Positions 17,703 to 26,527 of a stretch of 64,000 bases of DNA are shown in pieces (the first letter of the stretch is position 1; every line of letters starts with the position of its first letter). Below the pieces are notes generated by a model that ran no database searches, was not told the origin of the DNA, and worked only from the letters and a program-made list of their open reading frames with translations. The stretch comes from an uncultured Pelagibacteraceae bacterium (lineage in GTDB: Bacteria > Pseudomonadota > Alphaproteobacteria > Pelagibacterales > Pelagibacteraceae). The stretch lies in NCBI GenBank assembly GCA_902623495.1, contig CACNTW010000001.1, forward strand, positions 124,001 to 188,000. Reading direction: 5' to 3'. A program made the translations under genes and the position numbers.

Positions 17703-19894
17703 TAGCTATCCATATACTTCTTTAACCAATATTTATGTGCATCTGCCAATTCTTCAATAGGCAAATTGATGTCATCTTTATATTCGATGGATTGTCCATT
17801 AACTGTCCCTAATTCATCGAAATGTACAGAATATTTGTTTAAAATATCATTTACCTTCTTCAAACTAGCTTTAGGTATTTCAACAATATATCGAGCTTGA
17901 TCTTCACCAAAGAAATATTCATATTTATTTGTTAAACCTTTAAGTGAATTAATTTTTATTCCCTTTTTTCCTTTAATACACATTTTTGATAATGCTGTTA
18001 AAATTCCACCTAATGATACATCATGGCAACTCACAATAAGATTTTTTCTAGATAAATCTAATACAGTCTCACCAATGTTTTTTTCATTAAATAAATTAAC
18101 GGTTGGGGGTGGACCTTTTTTTTCATTTAAAAGCTCTCTTGCAAAAATACTTTGATCTAAATGCCCATCAGTTTTACCAATTACATAAACTAAGTTTCCC
18201 TCAGTTTTAAAATCCATAGTAAGCATTTGTTGATAGTCAGAGATTAGCCCTACACCTCCAATTGTTGGCGTAGGCTTGATACCTTTATCTTTTGTTTCGT
18301 TATAAAACGAAACATTTCCGGACACGACTGGAAAATCTAGATACTTACTTGCTTCTGTAATTCCCTCAACACATTCTACAAATTCACCCATATTTTTTTC
18401 TTTTTCTGGATTTCCAAAGTTTAAACAATTTGTAATAGCAATAGGTTTGGCTCCTACCGAAATAAGATTTCTATAGCTCTCGCAAACTATTTGTTTTCCT
18501 CCAGTCAATGGATGCGAGAAACAATATAATGCGGATGAATCTACTGATGCTGCTACCGCTTTATTGGTCCCGTGAACTCTAACAACACCAGCATCACCTC
18601 CAGGTTTTTGAATTGTATCACCCATTACTGTATGATCGTATTGATCCCATATCCATTTTTTGTCAGAAATATTTGAATTACTTAAAATCTTCTTTAGACA
18701 ATCTGATAGTTTTAGAGACTTAAATTCATCTTTATCAAATTTTAATTTTTGAGGTAATTTAGTTTTTTTCCAAGGACGATCATAAATTGGAGCATTTTCA
18801 GCTAGAAGATCAATTGGTATTTCAGCAACTTTTTTATTATCAAATATTAATTCTATTTTTTTTGAATTAGTTGTTTTACCTATAATTGCAAAATCTAAGT
18901 TCCATTTATCAAATATTTTCTTCGCGTGTTCTTCTTTTCCTTTTTCAAGAACTATAAGCATTCTCTCTTGACTTTCAGACAACATTATTTCGTATGGAGA
19001 CATTTTTTCTTCCCTACAAGGAACCTCGCTAAGATTTAATTCAATACCAAGATTTCCTTTTGATGCCATTTCCACACTTGAGGATGTTAATCCTGCTGCA
19101 CCCATATCTTGAATTGCAATAATTGAATTATCAGCCATTAATTCTAGGCACGCTTCAAGTAATAATTTTTCAGTAAATGGGTCTCCAACTTGAACTGTTG
19201 GTTTTTTTTCTTCAATTTTATCATCGAAAGTTGCGGAAGCCATACTGGCACCATGAATTCCATCTCTTCCAGTTTTTGAACCTACGTATATTACTGGTTT
19301 ATCTAATCCAGCTGCTTTTGAGTAAAAAATTTTATTTTTATTTACTAAACCAAGGGTCATGGCATTTACTAATATATTACCATTGTAAGACTCATCAAAA
19401 GTAGTTTGGCCAGCAATTGTTGGAACTCCAATACAATTACCATATCCACCTATACCCTTAACAACTCCTCTTAATAAATTTCTTGTTTTTTTATGTTGTG
19501 GTGAACCAAAATGAATTGAATTTAGATTTGCTATTGGTCTTGCTCCCATTGTAAATACATCCCTCATAATTCCACCAACACCAGTCGCTGCTCCTTGATA
19601 AGGTTCAATAAACGAAGGGTGATTATGGCTTTCAATTTTAAATACAATTGCATCGTCATCTCCAATATCAATGACACCCGCATTTTCTCCAGGTCCTTGA
19701 ATGACCTGTTTTCCTTTGGTGTGCATTTTTTTTAAGTGTTTTCTAGAAGACTTATAGGAGCAATGTTCGTTCCACATTGCAGAAAATATTGCAAGTTCAG
19801 TTAAATTAGGTGTTCTCTTCAGAAGTTCACATATTTTAGAAAACTCTTCTTTTTTTAATCCGTGATCTATTGCAACTGCTTCTGTAACTTCCAT
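17702..19894 (-). CDS. purL: Phosphoribosylformylglycinamidine synthase, large subunit
   Basis: A 730-residue small-type PurL that works with separate PurQ and PurS subunits, unlike the roughly 1300-residue fused enzyme of enterobacteria. It contains NEHCSYKSSRKHL, the ESHNHPSFIEPYQGAATGVGG ATP/substrate region (about residues 90-110) and the duplicated AIR-synthase-like domains (PGGDAGVVRVHG, GGVGLI, HDVSLGGILTAL). It catalyses the ATP- and ammonia-dependent fourth step of purine synthesis. The start overlaps purQ's stop by one base. Confidence 0.97.
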   Translation of the reverse strand: MEVTEAVAIDHGLKKEEFSKICELLKRTPNLTELAIFSAMWNEHCSYKSSRKHLKKMHTKGKQVIQGPGENAGVIDIGDDDAIVFKIESHNHPSFIEPYQGAATGVGGIMRDVFTMGARPIANLNSIHFGSPQHKKTRNLLRGVVKGIGGYGNCIGVPTIAGQTTFDESYNGNILVNAMTLGLVNKNKIFYSKAAGLDKPVIYVGSKTGRDGIHGASMASATFDDKIEEKKPTVQVGDPFTEKLLLEACLELMADNSIIAIQDMGAAGLTSSSVEMASKGNLGIELNLSEVPCREEKMSPYEIMLSESQERMLIVLEKGKEEHAKKIFDKWNLDFAIIGKTTNSKKIELIFDNKKVAEIPIDLLAENAPIYDRPWKKTKLPQKLKFDKDEFKSLKLSDCLKKILSNSNISDKKWIWDQYDHTVMGDTIQKPGGDAGVVRVHGTNKAVAASVDSSALYCFSHPLTGGKQIVCESYRNLISVGAKPIAITNCLNFGNPEKEKNMGEFVECVEGITEASKYLDFPVVSGNVSFYNETKDKGIKPTPTIGGVGLISDYQQMLTMDFKTEGNLVYVIGKTDGHLDQSIFARELLNEKKGPPPTVNLFNEKNIGETVLDLSRKNLIVSCHDVSLGGILTALSKMCIKGKKGIKINSLKGLTNKYEYFFGEDQARYIVEIPKASLKKVNDILNKYSVHFDELGTVNGQSIEYKDDINLPIEELADAHKYWLKKYMDS

Positions 19895-20577
19895 TATTTA
19901 AAATTATCTAAAATATTTTTGAAAAATAATGAACCATCTTCACCTGATAAATATTTGTCTATCATTCTCTCAGGATGAGGCATCATTCCCAATATATTTT
20001 TGTTTTTATTAAATATTCCAGCTATATTTTTAATTGCTCCGTTAGGATTAGTTTTTTCATTTTCTGTGCCATCTACTCCGCAATACGTAACAGCTATTTG
20101 ACTATTATCCTCTAACGATTTTAATTCATCATCACTACAAAAGTAATTTCCTTCATTATGGGCAATATGAAGTTCTAAAAGATCTTTTTTTAAATCTTTA
20201 AAATATTTATTTTGTTTATCTTTAACTTTTACATAAACATTGCTGCATATAAAATTTAGAAACTTATTTTGTTGTAAAATTCCATTTAGTAGGCCAGTTT
20301 CAGTTAAGATTTGAAATCCATTACAAATACCTAGTACTAGACCTCCAGAATTAGCAAAATCAATCACTGATTTTATAATTTTTGATTTTGAGGCTATGCT
20401 ACCACATCTCAGATAATCACCATAAGAAAAGCCACCTGGCAATACTATTAAATCTGATTTTGGAATAGATTGATCATTGTGCCAAACCATTTGATTTTTA
20501 AAACCAAATTTTTTTAGAGCCACATCCATGTCTCTGTCGCAATTTGATCCTGGAAATATAATGACTGATGATCTCAT
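19894..20577 (-). CDS. purQ: Phosphoribosylformylglycinamidine synthase, glutaminase subunit
   Basis: 227 residues, a class I (triad) glutamine amidotransferase. The oxyanion/nucleophile region is GICNGFQ with the catalytic Cys near residue 90; the His-Glu pair is in MMPHPERM near the C-terminus; FPGSNCDRD opens the protein. It supplies ammonia to PurL. Three bases separate it from purS. Length and motifs are complete. Confidence 0.97.
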   Translation of the reverse strand: MRSSVIIFPGSNCDRDMDVALKKFGFKNQMVWHNDQSIPKSDLIVLPGGFSYGDYLRCGSIASKSKIIKSVIDFANSGGLVLGICNGFQILTETGLLNGILQQNKFLNFICSNVYVKVKDKQNKYFKDLKKDLLELHIAHNEGNYFCSDDELKSLEDNSQIAVTYCGVDGTENEKTNPNGAIKNIAGIFNKNKNILGMMPHPERMIDKYLSGEDGSLFFKNILDNFK

Positions 20578-20580
20578 TAA

Positions 20581-20814
20581 TTAAACTATTTTGTAATCCT
20601 CAATCACAAGATTGGCCAATAGCTTTTTACACATATCATCTACTAAAGACTTTGCTTTTTTTTCATCTTTCTCTTTAACCTCAATTTCAAAATATTTACC
20701 TTGTCTTACATCCTCAACATTACCAAAGTTCATTCCGTTAAGAGTTTGCTGAATTGCCTTTCCTTGAGGATCTAAAACTCCATTTTTAAGAGTTACAATT
20801 ACTTTAATTTTCAT
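20581..20814 (-). CDS. purS: Phosphoribosylformylglycinamidine synthase, PurS subunit
   Basis: 77 residues with the PurS pattern: an opening beta strand KVIVTLKNGVLDPQG, GMNFGNVEDVRQGKYFE and a short C-terminal strand-helix. PurS bridges PurL and PurQ in the three-subunit FGAM synthase. It starts one base into the purC stop region and is followed by purQ, the usual order for this complex. Confidence 0.95.
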   Translation of the reverse strand: MKIKVIVTLKNGVLDPQGKAIQQTLNGMNFGNVEDVRQGKYFEIEVKEKDEKKAKSLVDDMCKKLLANLVIEDYKIV

Positions 20815-21599
20815 TACTTCTTTTTAATCTTTACTGCTTGTGGTTTAGTGTATTTTAACGGTCTTATATTTGATTGTTCATGAAGAATATCCAATCTTCT
20901 TGCAACTTCTTGATAAGCCTCAATTAGATTACCAAGACCTTTTCTAAATCTATCTTTATCTAATTTTTTATCACTATTTACATCCCATAATCTGCAGGTA
21001 TCTGGGCTGATTTCATCCGCAAGTATGATCTCTTTTTTTCCATTTTTTTCATATCTTCCAAATTCCACCTTAAAATCTACAAGTTTAATTCCAACACCTC
21101 TAAACATGCCTTGAAGAAAGTCATTAATTCTATTTAATTCTTTATTTATTAAGTTTAATTCATCGGTCTCCATCCATTTAAATGTTAAGATGTGTTCAGC
21201 ACTTACCAAGGGATCTCCTAAATCATCATCTTTTAAGCAATATTCTATTAATGGATTATCTAAGACTGTTCCATCTTCAATACCTAATCTTTTAGTTAAT
21301 GACCCAGTTGCAATATTTCTTACAATAAATTCAATAGGTATAATTTCAACATGCTGAACGAGTTGCTCCCTCATATTTAAACGTTTGATTAAATGATTTT
21401 TGATACCAACATTGTTTAACTGAGTTAATATATGTTCAGAAATCCTATTATTTAAAATTCCTTTTCCATCCATAACTGCTTTTTTTTGATTATTAAATGC
21501 AGTTGCGTCATCTTTAAAATGTTGGATAACATATTTTTTATCATTACTTGCAAAAATTATTTTTGCTTTACCTTCGTATAATTTTTTTCCTTTTTTCAT
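20814..21599 (-). CDS. purC: SAICAR synthetase
   Basis: 261 residues, close to the family norm. Recognisable segments are KLYEGKAKII, the HFKDDATAFN nucleotide-binding region, IPIEFIVRNIATGS, KLVDFKVEFGR and ADEISPDTCRLWD. It joins aspartate to CAIR in purine synthesis, just before the PurB-catalysed step, whose gene lies immediately upstream with a one-base overlap. Confidence 0.97.
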   Translation of the reverse strand: MKKGKKLYEGKAKIIFASNDKKYVIQHFKDDATAFNNQKKAVMDGKGILNNRISEHILTQLNNVGIKNHLIKRLNMREQLVQHVEIIPIEFIVRNIATGSLTKRLGIEDGTVLDNPLIEYCLKDDDLGDPLVSAEHILTFKWMETDELNLINKELNRINDFLQGMFRGVGIKLVDFKVEFGRYEKNGKKEIILADEISPDTCRLWDVNSDKKLDKDRFRKGLGNLIEAYQEVARRLDILHEQSNIRPLKYTKPQAVKIKKK

Positions 21600-22891
21600 T
21601 ATTTGAATACTCTTTTAAATATATAATTTACATTTTTTAAGTGCTTGTCATAAGTAAAGATTTTATCTAATCTTTTTTCACTTATCTTACTAGTGATCGA
21701 TTTATCACTTTTTAAAAGTGTTAATAGGTTTATATTTTTTGCAAAACTAGTTTTTGCATGAGACTGAACCAATCTATACGCTTTCTCTCTAGCAAAGCCT
21801 GATTTAGTAAGTTCTAACATTACCTCTTGAGAAAAAACAAGACCTCTTGTTAAGTTTAAATTTTTTATCATCGTTTTTGGATAAACAATCATTTTGTCTA
21901 AAATTCCTGACAATCTAACTAAAGCAAAATCTAAAGTTATATTTGCATCTGGACCAATATTTCTTTCAACACTAGAATGAGATATATCTCTTTCATGCCA
22001 CAAAGAAATATTTTCTAAAGCTGGAATTACATAACTTCTTACCATTCTTGCAAGTCCTGTAAGATTTTCACTTAATATTGGATTTTTTTTATGAGGCATA
22101 GCAGATGAGCCTTTTTGATCTTTTGAAAAATATTCTTGCAATTCATAAACTTCAGATCTTTGCAAATGTCTTATTTCTGTAGCTACTCTCTCAACAGATC
22201 CAGCAATAATCCCAAGAACTGCAAAATAATGTGCATGCCTATCTCTTGGTATAATTTGAGTTGAAACTGGCTCAGGTTTCAATTTTAATTTTTTTGCAAC
22301 ATAGGTTTCAATTTTAGGGTCAATATTAGCAAACGTTCCTACCGCTCCTGAAATTGCGCATGTTGATACATTTTCTATTGCATCTTTTAATCTTAATTTG
22401 TTTCTTTTAAATTCTTCATAAAATGATGCTAGTTTTAGTCCAAATGTAATCGGTTCTGCATGAATTCCATGACTTCTTCCAATACATGGAGTTAGCTTAT
22501 ATTTTTTTGCTTGTTTTTTTAGAACAGATAAAATTTTATCAATGTCTCTTAATATAATTTTTCCTGATTGAACCAATTGAATATTTAAAGTTGTATCTAA
22601 AACATCAGATGACGTCATTCCTTGATGAAGGTATCTTGCTTTAAGACCGGCTTGTTCTGTAATTGATGTCAAAAAAGCAATTACATCATGTTTAACTTTT
22701 GTCTCTATATCATGAATTCTTTTAACTTTTATTTTACCCTTTTTTTTTACTAATGATGCAACTCCTTTAGGAATAATTTTATATTTTTCCATTGCCTCAG
22801 CTGCAGCGATTTCTACATCTAGCCAAATCTTATATTTATTTTCCTCAGACCAAATACTGACAAGTTCTTTTCTAGAATATCTTGATATCAT
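21599..22891 (-). CDS. purB: Adenylosuccinate lyase
   Basis: 430 residues of the fumarase/aspartase superfamily. The superfamily signature appears as GSSAMPHKKNP (about residues 261-271), with TSSDVLDT and GRSHGIHAEP supplying other active-site residues. It cleaves SAICAR and adenylosuccinate, acting twice in purine synthesis. It overlaps map and purC by one base each. Confidence 0.97.
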   Translation of the reverse strand: MISRYSRKELVSIWSEENKYKIWLDVEIAAAEAMEKYKIIPKGVASLVKKKGKIKVKRIHDIETKVKHDVIAFLTSITEQAGLKARYLHQGMTSSDVLDTTLNIQLVQSGKIILRDIDKILSVLKKQAKKYKLTPCIGRSHGIHAEPITFGLKLASFYEEFKRNKLRLKDAIENVSTCAISGAVGTFANIDPKIETYVAKKLKLKPEPVSTQIIPRDRHAHYFAVLGIIAGSVERVATEIRHLQRSEVYELQEYFSKDQKGSSAMPHKKNPILSENLTGLARMVRSYVIPALENISLWHERDISHSSVERNIGPDANITLDFALVRLSGILDKMIVYPKTMIKNLNLTRGLVFSQEVMLELTKSGFAREKAYRLVQSHAKTSFAKNINLLTLLKSDKSITSKISEKRLDKIFTYDKHLKNVNYIFKRVFK

Positions 22892-23661
22892 TAATTATAT
22901 GGGGGCCTCGTATAACCTTTAACAGATTCTGTGAAAATTTCATATGAATCTTCAGTGATACCAACAGTATGCTCAAATTGTGCTGATAGTGATTTATCTT
23001 TGGTTACTGCTGTCCACCCATCATTTAAAACTTTTGTGTCATATTTTCCATAATTTATCATTGGTTCAATAGTAAAAGTCATACCAGGTATTAGTTCTTT
23101 GCCAGTATTTTTAGATCCATAATGAAGTATATTAGGAGGTTCATGAAATACATTGCTTATACCATGCCCACAAAAATCTCTTACTACTGAATAACCTTTG
23201 CTTTCAACATAAGATTGAATTTCAAATCCTATATCACCAAGTTTTTTACCTGGTTGTAAAATTGATATTGCTTTCATTAATGAGTCATAGGTTGTTTCAA
23301 TTAAATTTTTTGCTTTAACTGGTACATTTCCAATTTCATACATTCTACTCGTATCCCCATAATGATTATCAATGACCGCTGTCACATCAACATTAACTGC
23401 ATCACCATCTTCTAAAATTCTCTCAGAGGGTATTCCATGACAAACAACATGATTCAATGATGTGCAGAGTGATTTTTCAAAACCTCTGTAAAATAACGGA
23501 GCTGAATAGCCACCATTATCTTTTATAAATTCATAACCCAATTTATCAATCTTATCTGTCGATACTCCTGGTTTAATATAATCTGTTAGCATGTCTAAAG
23601 TTTTGGATGCAAGCTTTCCAGCAACTCTCATCTTTTCAAATTTTTCTTTATAATCGCTCAT
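22891..23661 (-). CDS. map: Methionine aminopeptidase, type I
   Basis: 256 residues with the pita-bread fold. Metal ligands are visible in DVTAVIDNHYGDTSR (two Asp), GHGISNVFHEPP (His), TIEPM (Glu) and SAQFEHTVGIT (Glu). HGIP and the N-terminal helix are normal. It removes initiator Met from new proteins. The start overlaps the sfsA coding end by 14 nt. Confidence 0.96.
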   Translation of the reverse strand: MSDYKEKFEKMRVAGKLASKTLDMLTDYIKPGVSTDKIDKLGYEFIKDNGGYSAPLFYRGFEKSLCTSLNHVVCHGIPSERILEDGDAVNVDVTAVIDNHYGDTSRMYEIGNVPVKAKNLIETTYDSLMKAISILQPGKKLGDIGFEIQSYVESKGYSVVRDFCGHGISNVFHEPPNILHYGSKNTGKELIPGMTFTIEPMINYGKYDTKVLNDGWTAVTKDKSLSAQFEHTVGITEDSYEIFTESVKGYTRPPYN

Positions 23662-24340
23662 CTATAATATTAATTTTTTTTTCAATTTTAATCTCTTTAG
23701 AACTAAGTTTGCATCTATAAGCGAGAAATTTTACTCCAGCTTTTTTTGCTTTTTCGTAGTTTTCAAAATAAATATGATCAATATCTTTTGCAATTCTAAA
23801 ATTATTTATATTTTGAATTTGCGTTAAAAATAAGACATATGGTTTATATCCTTTTTTAATTGATTTAATTAACATATTTAGATGTTTTGTTCCTCTTGAT
23901 GTTACTGCATCAGGAAATTCTGCAATATCATTTTCTCTAAATAATGTAACATTCTTTACTTCTATTAAATTATTATCACATAAAAAGTCAAATCTTGTAT
24001 CATCACTGAATTTAAATTCTGGTTTAATATTTTTAATTGTTTTAAATTCTGATATTAATTTATTTTCTAATCCATGATTAACGATTTTGTTTGCTCTATG
24101 AGTATTTACCCCAACGAATCTTTTTTTTGCTTTAATAATTTCTAATGTAAATTTCAGTTTTCTTTTTGGATCATTGTGCTCTGTAACTAATACTTCATTT
24201 CCTTCATCCAAGAGACCCTGCATAGATCCAGTGTTAGGACAATGTGCCGTTATAATTTTGCTATTTACTTTTATATCGGCGAAAAATCTTTTATATCTTT
24301 TTAATAATTTTCCTTTAATAAGGCTATTTGTAAATTTCAT
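23648..24340 (-). CDS. sfsA: Sugar fermentation stimulation protein homologue SfsA
   Basis: 230 residues, matching SfsA: the KRYKRFFADI opening, TAHCPNTGSM, the nuclease-like core DFLCDNNLIEVKNVTL and DAVTSRGTKHL. SfsA proteins carry an OB-like domain and a PD-(D/E)XK-like nuclease domain; the cellular role is poorly defined. It appears to head the long minus-strand operon through map and the pur genes. Only 22 nt separate its start from the divergent CinA-like gene. Confidence 0.93.
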   Translation of the reverse strand: MKFTNSLIKGKLLKRYKRFFADIKVNSKIITAHCPNTGSMQGLLDEGNEVLVTEHNDPKRKLKFTLEIIKAKKRFVGVNTHRANKIVNHGLENKLISEFKTIKNIKPEFKFSDDTRFDFLCDNNLIEVKNVTLFRENDIAEFPDAVTSRGTKHLNMLIKSIKKGYKPYVLFLTQIQNINNFRIAKDIDHIYFENYEKAKKAGVKFLAYRCKLSSKEIKIEKKINIIDERL

Positions 24341-24362
24341 ATAAATTTACTTATATTTACAT

Positions 24363-25112
24363 ATGCAAAATAAAAAAGAGATAAATGCTGGTATTTTAAT
24401 TATCGGTAATGAAGTTCTGTCAGGCAGAACACAAGATGTTAATACAAGTACATTAGCTATTTGGTTAAATTCATTAGGCATACCTGTAGCAGAAGTTAGA
24501 GTAATTCCTGATGATGAAAGTATTATAATAAATACAGTTAATGAACTGAGAAAAAAATATTCTTATATATTTACAACGGGAGGAATAGGGCCCACCCATG
24601 ATGATATTACAGCAGAATCTGTTTCTAAAGCATTTAATATTGAATACGGTTTCCATAAAGAGGCTTTTTCAATACTAGAAAATTATTATAAGCCAGGAGA
24701 ATTTAATGAAGGTAGACAAAAGATGGCTAAAATGCCTGTTAGCGCTAATTTAATTTTAAATCCATCTAGTGGTGCGCCTGGCTTTTATGTTGAAAATGTA
24801 TTTTGTCTTCCAGGAGTTCCATCTATTATGAAAGCTATGCTTGGAAGTTTAAACAACCTTTTGGTTGGAGGTGAACCAATATTGAGTGAAACAATTAATT
24901 TAAGAACTGTTGAGAGTGAAATAGCTAAATCTTTAACAGAGGTCCAAAATAATAATTCTGAAGTTGAAATTGGAAGTTATCCTTTTTTTAAAGCTGGAAA
25001 ATTAGGGGTATCAATTGTTGTCAGATCAGTAGATAAAACAAAAATTGATAAATGTAATTCAGAAATACTTAAGTTTGTTAAAGATAAAGAAATTGAAATA
25101 GTTGAGAGATAA
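24363..25112 (+). CDS. CinA-like molybdopterin-binding domain protein
   Basis: 249 residues of the MoaB/Mog-type (MoCF) fold. The ligand-binding signature TTGGIGPTHDDITAES lies near residues 75-90, and the opening IIGNEVLSGRTQDVN is typical of CinA N-terminal domains. The C-terminal PncC nicotinamide-nucleotide amidase domain of full CinA (about 400 residues) is absent, so this is the short form. Its role is uncertain; homologues are annotated as competence/damage-inducible or ADP-ribose-pyrophosphatase-like proteins. The next gene follows after 2 nt. Confidence 0.85.
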   Translation: MQNKKEINAGILIIGNEVLSGRTQDVNTSTLAIWLNSLGIPVAEVRVIPDDESIIINTVNELRKKYSYIFTTGGIGPTHDDITAESVSKAFNIEYGFHKEAFSILENYYKPGEFNEGRQKMAKMPVSANLILNPSSGAPGFYVENVFCLPGVPSIMKAMLGSLNNLLVGGEPILSETINLRTVESEIAKSLTEVQNNNSEVEIGSYPFFKAGKLGVSIVVRSVDKTKIDKCNSEILKFVKDKEIEIVER

Positions 25113-25114
25113 TT

Positions 25115-25519
25115 ATGCTTTATTTTGCTTACGGAAGTAATCTAAATCACTTTCAAATGAAAAGAAGATGTAAAGATTCCAAATTTATTAAAAAGATAAA
25201 TTTAAAAGGATATACACTTAATTTCAGAAGCAAGTATCGTGCAGCAGATATAGAAAAGAAAAATAATTCAATTGTGCCTGGTGGTTTGTATGAGATATCA
25301 AAAAGTGATGAAAAAAAACTAGATATTTATGAAGATTATCCAATTCTTTATAAAAAAATGTATTTTAAGTATTACAACAATACTGTGATGACTTATATCA
25401 TGCCTAAAAAAACAATTTTTAGATATCCCACAGAAAGATATCTAAACGTTGTTAAGCAGGGCTATAAAGATTGTAAATTAGATAAAAAATATCTCAAAAA
25501 AGCTTTAGTGAATTTTTAA
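25115..25519 (+). CDS. Gamma-glutamylcyclotransferase-like protein
   Basis: 134 residues with the GGCT/AIG2-like fold. The family signature FAYGSNL lies at residues 4-10, GGLYEI near 54-59, and the acidic IYEDYP segment near 70-75 probably carries the catalytic Glu. Such enzymes release 5-oxoproline from gamma-glutamyl compounds such as glutathione fragments. It is packed between the CinA-like and azlC genes (3-nt gap). Substrate is not determined. Confidence 0.82.
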   Translation: MLYFAYGSNLNHFQMKRRCKDSKFIKKINLKGYTLNFRSKYRAADIEKKNNSIVPGGLYEISKSDEKKLDIYEDYPILYKKMYFKYYNNTVMTYIMPKKTIFRYPTERYLNVVKQGYKDCKLDKKYLKKALVNF

Positions 25520-25522
25520 TTA

Positions 25523-26209
25523 ATGCTTTCAAAATCAAAAATATTTTTTAAAGGTATAGTTGCTGTTTTACCTCATATGTTATCAGTAATTCCTTTTGGA
25601 ATTATAACTGGAGCTATTGGTGTTGAATTAGGTTTTGATCCAATTTTAGTTTATGCAACTTCATTGATTATTTTTGGTGGCGCTTCACAGATAATATTTA
25701 TGCAACTCTTGTCAGGTGGAGCCTCATCATTAGTAGCTATTACATCGGTTGGCGTAATTAATTCGAGACATTTGTTATACGGAGCAGTTTTATCTGAATA
25801 TCTTGAAAAACTAAGTTTTATAAAAAAATTATTTATATCTTATTTTATTGTTGACCAAGGTTTTGCAGAGTCTAACAAGTATTTAAGACATAATAAAAAT
25901 TTATCTAATCCACATTATTACATACTTGGTACAGGGGTGACTCTTTGGTTTTGTTGGCAATTGTCTACAATTAGTGGAATTATATTGGGGTCATTTATTC
26001 CTGAAGAATTAGGTTTAAAATTTGCAATCCCTCTTACTTTTTTAGCAATTATTGTAAATGACTTGAGAAAATTAGATCATGTTTTTGTGATGTTGGTATC
26101 TGGATTTGCCTCACTAATATTATTTGATGCCCCATTCAAATCTTACATAATATTATCTCCAATTGTTGCTTTAATTGCAGCTTTTGTAATGTTGAAATTA
26201 AAAAAATGA
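25523..26209 (+). CDS. azlC: Branched-chain amino acid exporter, AzlC family
   Basis: 228 residues, mostly hydrophobic with about six to seven membrane helices. Family features are PFGIITGAIGVELGF, IFGGASQIIFMQLL and VINSRHLLYGA. AzlC pairs with the small AzlD subunit to export branched-chain amino acids or analogues across the inner membrane. The azlD start overlaps its stop by four bases, confirming the pair. Confidence 0.92.
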   Translation: MLSKSKIFFKGIVAVLPHMLSVIPFGIITGAIGVELGFDPILVYATSLIIFGGASQIIFMQLLSGGASSLVAITSVGVINSRHLLYGAVLSEYLEKLSFIKKLFISYFIVDQGFAESNKYLRHNKNLSNPHYYILGTGVTLWFCWQLSTISGIILGSFIPEELGLKFAIPLTFLAIIVNDLRKLDHVFVMLVSGFASLILFDAPFKSYIILSPIVALIAAFVMLKLKK

Positions 26210-26523
26210 CCTGGTTTTCAATTATAGTATCTGGAATTGTAACTTATTTTTCTAGGATGGCTATGGTAGCTTTAATTGATAGAGAAATGCTTGGACCAAA
26301 AGTTAAAGAGGTTCTTAATTACGTCCCAGCAGCTGTATTTCCAGCAATAATTTTTCCAGGAGTTTTTTTTAATGATTTTGGTTCATTAGTAGAAATCACA
26401 GATCCAAAAATATATGGTGCAATTGTTGCCTTAGTTATTGGATTTTATTCAAGAAATGTAATTGCTACAATTATTTCTGGATTATTATCTTATTGGTTTA
26501 TTATTTTTTTCTTATTAAAATAG
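26206..26523 (+). CDS. azlD: AzlD family small exporter subunit
   Basis: 105 residues with three to four membrane helices; AzlD-like segments are VTYFSRMA and VLNYVPAAVFPAIIFPG. It forms the second subunit of the AzlCD exporter. The ATG overlaps the azlC stop (ATGA), and the next gene starts 4 nt after its stop. Confidence 0.9.
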   Translation: MTWFSIIVSGIVTYFSRMAMVALIDREMLGPKVKEVLNYVPAAVFPAIIFPGVFFNDFGSLVEITDPKIYGAIVALVIGFYSRNVIATIISGLLSYWFIIFFLLK

Positions 26524-26527
26524 AATA

